DNA of 64,000 nucleotides. Origin: an uncultured Oscillospiraceae bacterium. GTDB taxonomy: Bacteria; Bacillota; Clostridia; Oscillospirales; Oscillospiraceae. The notes beneath the pieces are model-generated. The model was not told the DNA's origin. It searched no databases and saw nothing but the letters and a program-made list of their open reading frames with translations. Below are positions 49,992-57,033 of this stretch, piece by piece; position 1 is the stretch's first letter, and each line of letters begins with the position of its first letter. The stretch is from NCBI GenBank assembly GCA_934667095.1, contig CAKULE010000003.1, positions 84,177-148,176 on the forward strand, written 5' to 3'. Position numbers and translations under genes: made by a program.

Positions 49992-50035
49992 AAGGAAAGC
50001 TGCCCGAGCGGGCGGTGCGGAAAGGATGGATCAGA

Positions 50036-50368
50036 ATGAAACGAGCGGCGGAGCTTGTTCTGCTGCTGGCCTGTCTGCTGAGTCTGGCCGGCTGCGCCCG
50101 GACCATGAACGACATTATCGCCAAGGAACCCAGCGTGAAGGGCATCGTCAGGAGCTTTGACAGGGAATCTGTTGTGATCGAAAACGAGGACGGGACGTAT
50201 TCCGTGTCCCTCAATGTGGAGTGCAAGGACAGCATCACCCACTTCGAGATCGGCGACGAGATCGTGGTCTACTACGACGGCAAGGCCGCCGAGGGCAGCC
50301 CTATGCGCATCGATACGGTGTACGCCATCACCCTGCGGACGCCTGCCTCCCGGACGGAAAAGAACTGA
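50036..50368 (+). CDS. Small lipoprotein of unknown function
   Basis: 110-residue protein with signal peptide MKRAAELVLLLACLLSLAGC (lipobox LAGC) and a compact beta-rich domain: VKGIVRSFDRESVVIENEDG, VSLNVECKDSITHFEIGDEI, VVYYDGKAAEG. This resembles DUF3221-like or OB-type small lipoproteins that bind no known ligand. AAGGA precedes ATG 50036; an ATG seven codons earlier would spoil the signal peptide. It lies 44 bp after the ABC permease and is closed by a terminator, so it may be the last gene of that operon. Confidence 0.82.
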   Translation: MKRAAELVLLLACLLSLAGCARTMNDIIAKEPSVKGIVRSFDRESVVIENEDGTYSVSLNVECKDSITHFEIGDEIVVYYDGKAAEGSPMRIDTVYAITLRTPASRTEKN

Positions 50369-50372
50369 TGAG

Positions 50373-50416
50373 GCAAAAAAGAGGACCCACCCCAACCGGG
50401 GTGGGTCCTCTTTTTC
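50373..50416. terminator. Bidirectional terminator between the lipoprotein and the HD protein
   Basis: GAGGACCCACCCC (50381-50393) pairs with GGGGTGGGTCCTC (50398-50410), flanked by AAAAAA and TTTTT. Confidence 0.9.
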
Positions 50417-50418
50417 TG

Positions 50419-51003
50419 TCAGACCTTCTCCAGAAAATAGCTGGCCTCCATGTCGGCGGTGGCCAGCGCAAAGGCCAGCGGGTACTGGCTGAGGGCCTGC
50501 CCCACGGTGCGGGGGTCCTCCGTGCCAGAAAAGCCCATGTGCCAGCGGATGGCCATAGCCTCATCCCGCTTCAGCTTCATGTACGCGGACACCATCCACG
50601 CGCTCTTCTCCCCGTGGCCGTAGGGGAGCTTGTCCTCGAAGAAGTAAGTGGGGACCTTCTCCCACTTGCCGGTGGCGTCGTCCTTCACGTTGCGGGTGCC
50701 CGCCCGGTAGCAGCCGATCTTGCACAGGTCGTGGAGTAGGGCGGCGATGGCCACGCTCTCCATATCGTAGCTGACGCCATACAGCTCCTTCACCCGGGGC
50801 CGGGCCAGATAGTCCTCCAGACAGCGGAAGACGTTGACGCTGTGCTCGCACAGGCCCCCCGCGTAAGCCCCATGATAGCGGGCGGAGGCCGGAGCGGTGA
50901 AAAAGTCGCTCTTGTTCAGCAGGTAGTCCAGCAGCTCCTCGGAGCCCTCCCGGTGGATATAGGTGCGGTAGATGTCCAGAAATTCTTCCTTGCGGTCGGC
51001 CAT
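50419..51003 (-). CDS. HD-domain phosphohydrolase
   Basis: 194-residue metal-dependent phosphohydrolase. HD motif pieces: GGLCEHSVNVFRCLEDYLAR (first His), AIAALLHDLCKIGCY (HD pair), and a later YGHGEKSAWMVSAY and ADMEASYF (further ligands). Related proteins are found in phage and host genomes and act on nucleotides or nucleic acid ends; the exact substrate is unknown. It runs convergent to the small lipoprotein gene. A second gene (HAD phosphatase) lies 29 bp upstream in the same direction, so the two form a short operon. Confidence 0.85.
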   Translation of the reverse strand: MADRKEEFLDIYRTYIHREGSEELLDYLLNKSDFFTAPASARYHGAYAGGLCEHSVNVFRCLEDYLARPRVKELYGVSYDMESVAIAALLHDLCKIGCYRAGTRNVKDDATGKWEKVPTYFFEDKLPYGHGEKSAWMVSAYMKLKRDEAMAIRWHMGFSGTEDPRTVGQALSQYPLAFALATADMEASYFLEKV

Positions 51004-51032
51004 GGTGCCGCCTCCTTATATTAAATGTAGTG

Positions 51033-51845
51033 TCAGTACAGTCCGTCCAGAATTTCAATGGCCTGCGCCACGGCGTGCTCGTCGCAGGTGCAGAGCACCC
51101 GGGCCCCCCAGTCCTTCAGGCCCTGCGCGCAGTTGCCGGGGGCGAAGGGGATGGCGGACAGCCTCAGCATGGGCAGGTCGTTCAGGTTGTCGCCGATGCA
51201 GTAGACGTGCCCGGGGTCGATGCCCAGCATGTCCCGGATGCGGGCCACCATGGTGCCCTTGTTGCTGTCCTTGTGGGTCATCTCCAGCAGGTAGCGGTTG
51301 GAGAAGATGACCTCGTAGCTGTCTCCCCAGCGGTCCAGCACGTACTGCTGGACCCGCTCCAGCACGTCGTACTCCTGCTCGAAGATGACCTTGTTCCACG
51401 GCGTGGGCATGTCCGCAATGGGGCGCTCCGTGTAGGGCACGCCCACCCGGGACAGGTGGATGCGGGTGACTTCGTTGGGGTTGTGGACGTAGATGTCTTC
51501 CCCGTGGTAGGCCTCGAAGCCCAGCTCCGGTACGGCGGCGCACAGCTCCGTCAGCCGGGCGGGGGTCTCCTGTTCCAGCTTGGTGCGGATCACATAGCGG
51601 TCCGCGGCGTAGTCGTAGATGGCCGCACCGTTGGAGAGCACCACCGGCGCGCCGAAGGAGAGACGCTCCTTCTCGATCTGGGGGGTGAAGGTGCGGTGGG
51701 CGCGGCCGGTGGCCACGGTGAAGGTCCCGCCCTCCCGGGTGAAGTAGCGCAGGGCCGCATGGTCGGCCTCCGCCACAGTGAGATCGCTGTTGTATAAGGT
51801 GTCGTCATAGTCACTGACGAAGAGAACGCCGTCGAATTTGCCCAC
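51033..51845 (-). CDS. HAD-family (Cof-type) hydrolase
   Basis: 270-residue phosphatase of the Cof/HAD-IIB type. Nucleophile motif LFVSDYDDTLYNSDLTVAEA, motif II FTVATGRAHRTFTP, and motif III/IV NKGTMVARIRDMLGIDPGHV followed by YCIGDNLNDLPMLRLS; a C2-type cap lies between. Substrates are usually phosphosugars or flavin phosphates. GTG 51845 is chosen because AGGAGG lies eight bases upstream and the predicted transcript start (about 51877) excludes the ATG at 51881. It is followed by the HD protein gene. Confidence 0.88.
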   Translation of the reverse strand: MGKFDGVLFVSDYDDTLYNSDLTVAEADHAALRYFTREGGTFTVATGRAHRTFTPQIEKERLSFGAPVVLSNGAAIYDYAADRYVIRTKLEQETPARLTELCAAVPELGFEAYHGEDIYVHNPNEVTRIHLSRVGVPYTERPIADMPTPWNKVIFEQEYDVLERVQQYVLDRWGDSYEVIFSNRYLLEMTHKDSNKGTMVARIRDMLGIDPGHVYCIGDNLNDLPMLRLSAIPFAPGNCAQGLKDWGARVLCTCDEHAVAQAIEILDGLY

Positions 51846-51883
51846 AGTCGGGACCTCCTGACGCCAAGATTTCTTTCTCATCC

Positions 51884-51912
51884 ATTATAGCGGGGGAGGG
51901 GAGGGTAGTCAA
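51884..51912 (-). promoter_or_regulatory. Promoter of the HAD-HD pair
   Basis: On minus: TTGACT (51907-51912), 17-bp spacer, TATAAT (51884-51889). This near-consensus promoter decides the GTG start of the HAD gene. Confidence 0.8.
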
Positions 51913-52058
51913 CCGCCTGCCAAAAATGCGGGGGGAAATTTGTCTGATCTCACAAAACGGCCATATCCTGTGCGGGTTGCCATGGAGGAAACGGGCGGGA
52001 ACACAAAATATATGGGCTGACCGGCCGGCCGATTTGGGCAGCTGTCCGCTAATTTAAC

Positions 52059-52087
52059 TTGACGGATGGGGGAAAAGGGTGTATTCT
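52059..52087 (+). promoter_or_regulatory. Promoter of the M23 peptidase gene
   Basis: TTGACG (52059-52064), 17-bp spacer, TATTCT (52082-52087). Apart from this, the WalR-like boxes and some palindromes, the 51913-52178 spacer holds no gene. Confidence 0.55.
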
Positions 52088-52093
52088 AACCCT

Positions 52094-52130
52094 TGTAACT
52101 GATTTGTAACTTTTGCAACTGGACTGTAAC
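52094..52130 (+). promoter_or_regulatory. WalR-like direct repeats upstream of the cell-wall hydrolase
   Basis: TGTAAC-N5-TGTAAC at 52094-52110 matches the WalR (YycF) consensus TGTWAH-N5-TGTWAH exactly; TGCAAC-N5-TGTAAC at 52114-52130 is a second, one-mismatch copy. WalR controls peptidoglycan hydrolases in Firmicutes. Confidence 0.65.
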
Positions 52131-52178
52131 CGGTCTGTTTGGGCTTGATTTTACCGCAGGAATCGGAGGCGTGTTTTT

Positions 52179-53645
52179 GTGAGTGACCGTCAACGTGAAC
52201 AGCTGAACGAGAAAAAGCATACCGTACGCCGCAAGTGGCTGAAGGTCCTTGCCTTCTTTGAGCGCCGGCGGGTGGGTTTCCTCCGCGGGTGGGACAAGGT
52301 CTCCGGCGCGGTGGCCCGTCACCCTGTGTCCCCGCTGCTGTACGTGGCCGTGCTGGCGCTGGTGGTGGGCGTGTTCAGCTTTAATAAGATGTATGCCCAC
52401 GCCTATGTCCTCAGCGTGGACGGCGTGGAGATGGGCGTCCTCTCCGCAGATGAAAACGTGGACGCCATCGTGGCCAACGTGGAGAGCCGCGCGGCCAGCG
52501 TTCTGGGCGAGGAGTACAGTTACGACGGCCAGATCGTCGTCACCGACGCGCTGGTGACCGAGGGTGAGTTCGACGAGGCCTCGAAGGTGGAGGATGCCGT
52601 GTTCGACAGCGTGGGTGCCCTGACCGAGGCCTACGCTGTGTCCGTGGACGGCGTGGAGATGGGCTACGCCCCCTCTCTGGAGGAGCTGGACGCCCTGCTC
52701 AAGCGCATTGCGGAGCCCTATATCACCGAAAGCACCGCTGACTATGACTTCGTGGAGAACGTGGAGACCTACAAGGTGGAGCTCCCCTCCAACATGGACT
52801 ACATGATCGAGGACCTGTATGCCGCCCTCACCGCCAGCCGGGTGGAGGAGGCCGACTACACCGTCAAGGCCGGCGACACCTTCAATAAGATCGCCTACGC
52901 CAACGGCCTGACCCCCGCCGAGATGTCCGCTCTGAACCCTGACGTGAACATCAACAAGCTCTCTGTGGGCCAGACCCTCATTATCCAGCAGGCCATTCCC
53001 TTCCTCTCCGTGCGCACCCACGCCAACGAGAGCTATGAGTCCGTGATCGAGAGCCCTGTGGAGTATATCGAGACTGCCAACCTCTATGTGGGCAATACCT
53101 CCCTGAAGGAGAAGGGTGAGGACGGCCTGGCGCTGGTGAATGCCGATGTCACCTATGTCAACGGCATCGAGGTGGAGCGCACCGAGCTCTCCTCCCAGAT
53201 CCTGAAGGACCCCACCACCACCTATATGTATACCGGCACCACGCCCCGGCCCAAGACCGCGTCCAACGGCTACTATATCTGGCCGGTGCGGGGCACCATC
53301 ACCTCCGGCTTCGGTTACCGGTACCTGTGGGGTTCCTATGACAACCATCTGGGCATCGACATCGCCTGCCCCTACGGCACTACCATCAAGGCCGCCGATG
53401 GCGGCGTGGTCACCACCGCCGGCTGGAGCGGAAGCTACGGCAAGCTGGTGGTCATCACCCACGACAACGGGACCAAGACCTACTACGGCCACAACTCCTC
53501 CCTGCTGGTCAGCGTAGGCGAGCGGGTCTATCAGGGTCAGGCCATTGCCAAGGCCGGCATGACGGGCAACGCCTCCGGCTACCACTGTCACTTCGAGATC
53601 CGCATCAACAACAAGGTCGTGAACCCCTTCAACTATCTGCCCTGA
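52179..53645 (+). CDS. M23-family peptidoglycan endopeptidase with LysM and G5 domains
   Basis: 488-residue membrane-anchored hydrolase. Basic cytoplasmic start, one membrane helix near residues 50-68 (SPLLYVAVLALVVGVFSFNK), a linker domain with two SVDGVEMG repeats, LysM (YTVKAGDTFNKIAYANGLTP to GQTLII), a G5 domain (VRTHANESYESVIESPVEYI onward), and C-terminal M23: HLGIDIACPYGTTIKAADGG with zinc ligands H and D, YYGHNSSLLVSVGERVYQGQ, and YHCHFEIRINNKVVNP. GTG start at 52179 with GGAGGCG upstream. It likely cuts peptide cross-links during growth or sporulation; WalR-like boxes in its leader support wall-stress control. Confidence 0.93.
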   Translation: MSDRQREQLNEKKHTVRRKWLKVLAFFERRRVGFLRGWDKVSGAVARHPVSPLLYVAVLALVVGVFSFNKMYAHAYVLSVDGVEMGVLSADENVDAIVANVESRAASVLGEEYSYDGQIVVTDALVTEGEFDEASKVEDAVFDSVGALTEAYAVSVDGVEMGYAPSLEELDALLKRIAEPYITESTADYDFVENVETYKVELPSNMDYMIEDLYAALTASRVEEADYTVKAGDTFNKIAYANGLTPAEMSALNPDVNINKLSVGQTLIIQQAIPFLSVRTHANESYESVIESPVEYIETANLYVGNTSLKEKGEDGLALVNADVTYVNGIEVERTELSSQILKDPTTTYMYTGTTPRPKTASNGYYIWPVRGTITSGFGYRYLWGSYDNHLGIDIACPYGTTIKAADGGVVTTAGWSGSYGKLVVITHDNGTKTYYGHNSSLLVSVGERVYQGQAIAKAGMTGNASGYHCHFEIRINNKVVNPFNYLP

Positions 53646-53660
53646 TCATCGGAACAGAAG

Positions 53661-53692
53661 GCGCCCGCAGCGAGAGCTGCGGGCGCTTTTTT
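53661..53692 (+). terminator. Terminator of the M23 peptidase gene
   Basis: GCGCCCGCAGC (53661-53671) pairs with GCTGCGGGCGC (53676-53686), followed by TTTTTT. Confidence 0.92.
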
Positions 53693-53731
53693 ATGCCGGA
53701 AGAAAAATAGAACAGACATTCGAATTTTTAC

Positions 53732-53781
53732 TTGACAAATTCGAACGGATGTATTATAGTCTGGCTATGGAACGAAAGTTC
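53732..53781 (+). promoter_or_regulatory. SOS-type promoter with LexA boxes
   Basis: TTGACA (53732-53737), 17-bp spacer, TATAGT (53755-53760). GGAACGAAAGTTCG (53769-53782), in reverse CGAACTTTCGTTCC, matches the Gram-positive LexA box core CGAAC-N4-GTTYC and covers the start point. A half-conserved box CGAACGGATGTATT lies between -35 and -10 (53742-53755). This arrangement is typical of tightly LexA-repressed genes. Confidence 0.82.
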
Positions 53782-53862
53782 GAGCGGATAAGACAGAGAA
53801 GTCCGGTTTATGGGACTTTTCTTCTGTTAGACTGAGGTCAGAACAAAAAGGAGGTCTTGAAC

Positions 53863-54231
53863 ATGGAGACGACATATTACACCCTGACTGCCCGGGAGAT
53901 CGTAGTGGAGGGCGCTGAGGTCCAGCAGGCGTGCGGCGGCAGCGGCCGGCGGCTGGTCTGCGTGCGCAAGGCCCCGGAGACCCGTCCTGCGGAGCCCGCC
54001 GGCAAGGTCATTGATCTGGCCGCGTGGCGGGCGGACCGTGAGGCGGAGCCCTTCCAGGGCTGGGCGGATGAGCCCGAGTGGGAGGAGGACCGGAGCCATC
54101 CGGCCCCCGAGACCCGGAAGAACGGCGCCCGCCGGGGCGTCAAGGCCGCCCTGGGGCTGGAGATCCTGGCCAGCCTGTCCGTGACAGCGGTGGCGCTGGT
54201 GCTGCTGGTCCAGACCCTCGGCACGTTTTAA
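53863..54231 (+). CDS. SOS-controlled small tail-anchored membrane protein, function unknown
   Basis: 122-residue protein that I do not recognise. The first 90 residues are soluble (METTYYTLTAREIVVEGAEV, a possible APAGK-type turn, VIDLAAWRADREAEPFQGWA, then an acidic region and basic RKNGARRGVKAA), and the only membrane helix is at the extreme C terminus (LGLEILASLSVTAVALVLLV), so it should be tail-anchored with its body in the cytoplasm. AAGGAGGT precedes ATG 53863. The promoter carries LexA boxes, and a short hairpin (AAGTCC/GGACTT) with a T-rich tail lies in the leader. SOS-induced small membrane proteins such as YneA or SidA block division; a similar role is an inference. Confidence 0.75.
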   Translation: METTYYTLTAREIVVEGAEVQQACGGSGRRLVCVRKAPETRPAEPAGKVIDLAAWRADREAEPFQGWADEPEWEEDRSHPAPETRKNGARRGVKAALGLEILASLSVTAVALVLLVQTLGTF

Positions 54232-54235
54232 GACA

Positions 54236-54280
54236 GAAAAAAGAGCCCGGACTGCATGGGGCAGTCCGGGCTCTTTCTGT
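54236..54280. terminator. Bidirectional terminator after the SOS gene
   Basis: AAGAGCCCGGACTGC (54241-54255) pairs with GCAGTCCGGGCTCTT (54261-54275), flanked by an A-run and TTCTGTTT; shared with the convergent ligase-like gene. Confidence 0.9.
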
Positions 54281-54287
54281 TTGTGCG

Positions 54288-56270
54288 TCAGGCGTTTTTG
54301 AAATAGGCCTTGATGTCGCCGAAGACCTGAGGAAGGGGCTTGGCGTCGGCGGAGGTGAACTCCACGGGCATGACCCGGTGCAGACTGCGCAGGGGAGCCT
54401 CGCCGCCGAGGTCCATGGACAGCAGGGACCAGAGGAGCATCGAGGCGATCTGGACCTCCAGCACGTTGTAGAACAGGCCGAAGATGCCGATGATGCAGCA
54501 GGCGAGGAACTGGGGCAAGTCCCGGCGCTGGCGGATGAGGGTGACCAGGAGGAAGGCCAGGAAGATGGCCAGCCCGAGGAAGCCGGTCTCTGCCATGATG
54601 CAGGTGTACTGGTTGTCGGCGTAGAAATTGGTCTTGATGCTGTACTCCATGTAGAGGGTGGGGTACCAGGTCAGGCTGGCGGCGGAACCGAAGGTGCCGA
54701 AGCCGGCGCCGAAGATGGGGTGGTCCAGCGCCACCCGCACGGCGTTCACCAGCGAGTAGATACGGCCGTTGTTGTCATAGGTGTAGTGGGTCTTGTTGAA
54801 GATGTTCAGGAACCGGTCGGAGGCGCCGAAATGCAGGGCGTCGCCGATGGTGCCGCTCATGGAGTGTTCTTCGCCGGAGCTGAAGGTCCGGTCAGCGCTT
54901 AGCAAGTCGTCCTGCTCTTCCTGACTGAGCTTTTCGAACCGCTCCAGCAGGATGTTGCCCTTCCGGGTGACGATGTACTGCTGATAGCCCACTTTGCCCA
55001 CGATGGTACCGCTGCGGGTCAGGGGGGTGGTACACTCGGCATCTGTAAAGGTGATGCCCTGATAGGTGTAGCCAATGTACTCCTCGCCCTCGGGGGAGTA
55101 GCACACCACCTGCCGCACATCGGCAGGGTTTACCCGGGTGGGCAGATAGCGGTCGGCGCTGAGCAGCTCCTCCTGCTCGGCCTTGGAGAGGGTGTTGAAC
55201 CGCTCCAGCAGCATACCGCCGTCCTTGGTGAGGATGTACTGCTTGCCGCCCTTTTTGCCCACGATGGAGCCGCTGCGGGACAGGGGCAGGGTACAGTCCT
55301 GATCGATATAGGTGTGCCCCTGATAGACCCAGCCGGTACACTCCTCGCCTTCGGGGGTGTAGTAGACCGTCTCATAGACGGCGTTGGGGTCCACGGGAGC
55401 GCTGACGTTGGAGGGGAACTCCACATAGCGGGCCACCTTGTCGTAGTAGACGTTGGCGGCGGCGTTGACACCCACGGAGACCACCGCAGTAGCGGCGGCC
55501 ACGATGACGAGGTTCAGGATCAGGGGCTTCCAGCGGACCAGCCTCTGCCGGATGGCGTAGATGAGGGTCACCAGCAGGACGGCGGCCAGCAGCAGCATGG
55601 AGCTGCGGGAGATGGTGAGATACAGAGAGATGCACAGGGTGGCGTACATCCACACGGGGGTTTTCCGGCCGGTGCGCAGCCGGGTCCACACGGAGAGGAA
55701 GACCACAAAGACCAGAAACAGGCCGTAGGTATTGGGGTTGTAGAACATGGAATAGAGCCGGCCGTAGTTGGAAGTGCTCAGCCCGGCGGCAAAGGTCAGG
55801 TTGAACAGCACGGTCTTGCTGGTGATCTTTTCCACCAGACCCAGCACGAACAGCGGCAGGGACACCAGCTGAAGGGCGCCGGTCATCAGTTCCAGTTCCC
55901 GCTTGCCATAGCGGAAGTTGCGGATGACGAAGTAGAGGATGTAGTAGATGCCGATGCTGCGGGTCTCGTAGATAAAGAGGGAGACCGACAGGTGGTTGAC
56001 GAACACCGTGCTGACAAAGGCCAGTGCCTCCAGCGCGAGGAACAGGAAGTCCTGCGGCTGGAACCGGAAGCGGAACCGGATGGCCACGGCGTACCACACC
56101 AGAAGGATGAGAATGAGCACATCGGGAATGGCCTTCACGGCGGAGATGGTGGCATCCGCCAGTGGGGTGCGGAAGGGAATGAACACGCACAGGAATAAGA
56201 GCAGGGCGAAGCCGGCCTTGGGCAGCGGGGGGGGCAGCGGACGGGCCTGAGCTTTGACAGACTGCGGCAT
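54288..56270 (-). CDS. O-antigen ligase/polymerase-like membrane protein with duplicated loop domain
   Basis: 660-residue polytopic protein of the O-antigen ligase (Wzy_C) type, about 12 helices: GFALLLFLCVFIPFRTPLAD at the start, RSIGIYYILYFVIRNFRYGK, and the family region TISRSSMLLLAAVLLVTLIY. Between the last helices a loop of about 290 residues holds two roughly 80-residue tandem repeats, each with a (Y/C)xPEGEE(C/Y)xG(W/Y)xYQG unit, an LxRSGxIVGK unit and a LLERFxxLSxxEQ(E/D)(E/D)LLSAD unit. Repeat 1 lies near 55380-55140 and repeat 2 near 55110-54890 in window coordinates. The gene has AAAGGAG before ATG 56270. It probably joins glycans to a lipid or surface carrier; the acceptor is unknown. 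Confidence 0.82.
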   Translation of the reverse strand: MPQSVKAQARPLPPPLPKAGFALLLFLCVFIPFRTPLADATISAVKAIPDVLILILLVWYAVAIRFRFRFQPQDFLFLALEALAFVSTVFVNHLSVSLFIYETRSIGIYYILYFVIRNFRYGKRELELMTGALQLVSLPLFVLGLVEKITSKTVLFNLTFAAGLSTSNYGRLYSMFYNPNTYGLFLVFVVFLSVWTRLRTGRKTPVWMYATLCISLYLTISRSSMLLLAAVLLVTLIYAIRQRLVRWKPLILNLVIVAAATAVVSVGVNAAANVYYDKVARYVEFPSNVSAPVDPNAVYETVYYTPEGEECTGWVYQGHTYIDQDCTLPLSRSGSIVGKKGGKQYILTKDGGMLLERFNTLSKAEQEELLSADRYLPTRVNPADVRQVVCYSPEGEEYIGYTYQGITFTDAECTTPLTRSGTIVGKVGYQQYIVTRKGNILLERFEKLSQEEQDDLLSADRTFSSGEEHSMSGTIGDALHFGASDRFLNIFNKTHYTYDNNGRIYSLVNAVRVALDHPIFGAGFGTFGSAASLTWYPTLYMEYSIKTNFYADNQYTCIMAETGFLGLAIFLAFLLVTLIRQRRDLPQFLACCIIGIFGLFYNVLEVQIASMLLWSLLSMDLGGEAPLRSLHRVMPVEFTSADAKPLPQVFGDIKAYFKNA

Positions 56271-56416
56271 TGGAGAGCTCCTTTCTATCTGATACATCAA
56301 TTCATTTAGACGAAGAAAACGTCGGAAGGTTCCCGCTTCGGGGCAAGTTCTCATCATTATACAATACCTGACAGAGCGATGCAACAAAAAACGTGTCCGC
56401 CGCCGTAAAAAATGGC

Positions 56417-56445
56417 TTTACAAAGGACAGGCGGTATGATATGAT
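56417..56445 (+). promoter_or_regulatory. Promoter of rpsO
   Basis: TTTACA (56417-56422), 17-bp spacer, TATGAT (56440-56445). Confidence 0.65.
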
Positions 56446-56451
56446 ATATCA

Positions 56452-56575
56452 GCCTGACTATAGTCAGACTGCGCCCACCGGCTTAGTTCCGGGGTCATTG
56501 CCCGCTCCACGCGGGAGCACACCCGCCCGGTACTCAGCGGCAGGGAAACATTTTTTTGAAAGGTGGAAACTACCC
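56452..56575 (+). promoter_or_regulatory. Structured rpsO leader (S15 autoregulation candidate)
   Basis: The 125-nt leader contains TGACTATAGTCA, a GCCCGC..GCGGG hairpin and a CCGGGG..CCGG enclosing stem before the ribosome site GAAAGGTGG. S15 leaders in several phyla bind S15 to repress their own translation. Structure read by eye; no consensus was matched. Confidence 0.4.
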
Positions 56576-56842
56576 ATGATCCGTAAGGACGAAAAGACCT
56601 CTGTGATCGAGGCCAACCGCACCCACGAGACCGACACCGGCTCTCCCGAGGTGCAGATCGCCATTCTCACTGCCCGCATCAACGAGCTCACTGAGCACCT
56701 GAAGGTCCACATCCACGACAACCACAGCCGCCGCGGCCTGTACAAGATGATCGGTAAGCGCCGCAAGATGCTGGACTATCTGGCCCGCAAGGACATCGAG
56801 CGTTACCGCGCCATCATCGCCAAGCTGGGCATCCGTAAGTAA
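56576..56842 (+). CDS. rpsO: 30S ribosomal protein S15
   Basis: 88-residue primary 16S rRNA-binding protein: HETDTGSPEVQIAILTARIN, HLKVHIHDNHSRRGLYKMIG and KRRKMLDYLARKDIERYRAI, ending AKLGIRK, all canonical. ATG 56576 follows GAAAGGTGG. It lies 191 bp before pnp, the normal rpsO-pnp pairing, and both may be on one transcript, with an RNase III-like stem between them. Its own leader is long and structured, which fits autoregulation by S15. Confidence 0.97.
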   Translation: MIRKDEKTSVIEANRTHETDTGSPEVQIAILTARINELTEHLKVHIHDNHSRRGLYKMIGKRRKMLDYLARKDIERYRAIIAKLGIRK

Positions 56843-56937
56843 GTCATTCTTGAAAGGGGGGGCGTGCGCCACGCTCCCCCTTTCACCGCATCGTCCCCCT
56901 ACACCATGATGAGACCCGCCGGAGCCCACCACTGAAA

Positions 56938-56997
56938 CTTTAGCGTTTGAACGCGTGCCCGAGCAGTGCCGCTTGGACTTGGGTTCGAACGTTAAAG
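56938..56997 (+). promoter_or_regulatory. Long stem-loop in the pnp leader (RNase III-type site candidate)
   Basis: CTTTAGCGTTTGAAC (56938-56952) pairs with GTTCGAACGTTAAAG (56983-56997) along 15 base pairs with only wobble pairs as flaws, closing a 30-nt loop, 37 nt before the pnp ATG. A shorter hairpin, GAAAGGGGGGGCGTG with CACGCTCCCCCTTTC, follows rpsO at about 56851-56884. Other bacteria autoregulate pnp through a cleaved leader stem. Confidence 0.6.
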
Positions 56998-57033
56998 GTG
57001 ATGGCTCTGAGCACTGAGTAAAGGAGTAATCGT

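Noticed and set aside
56938..57000. tRNA-like GGTTCGAAC T-loop motif in the pnp leader
   Set aside because: No D-arm, anticodon arm or acceptor stem fits around it; the bases pair instead in a long stem with 56938-56952.
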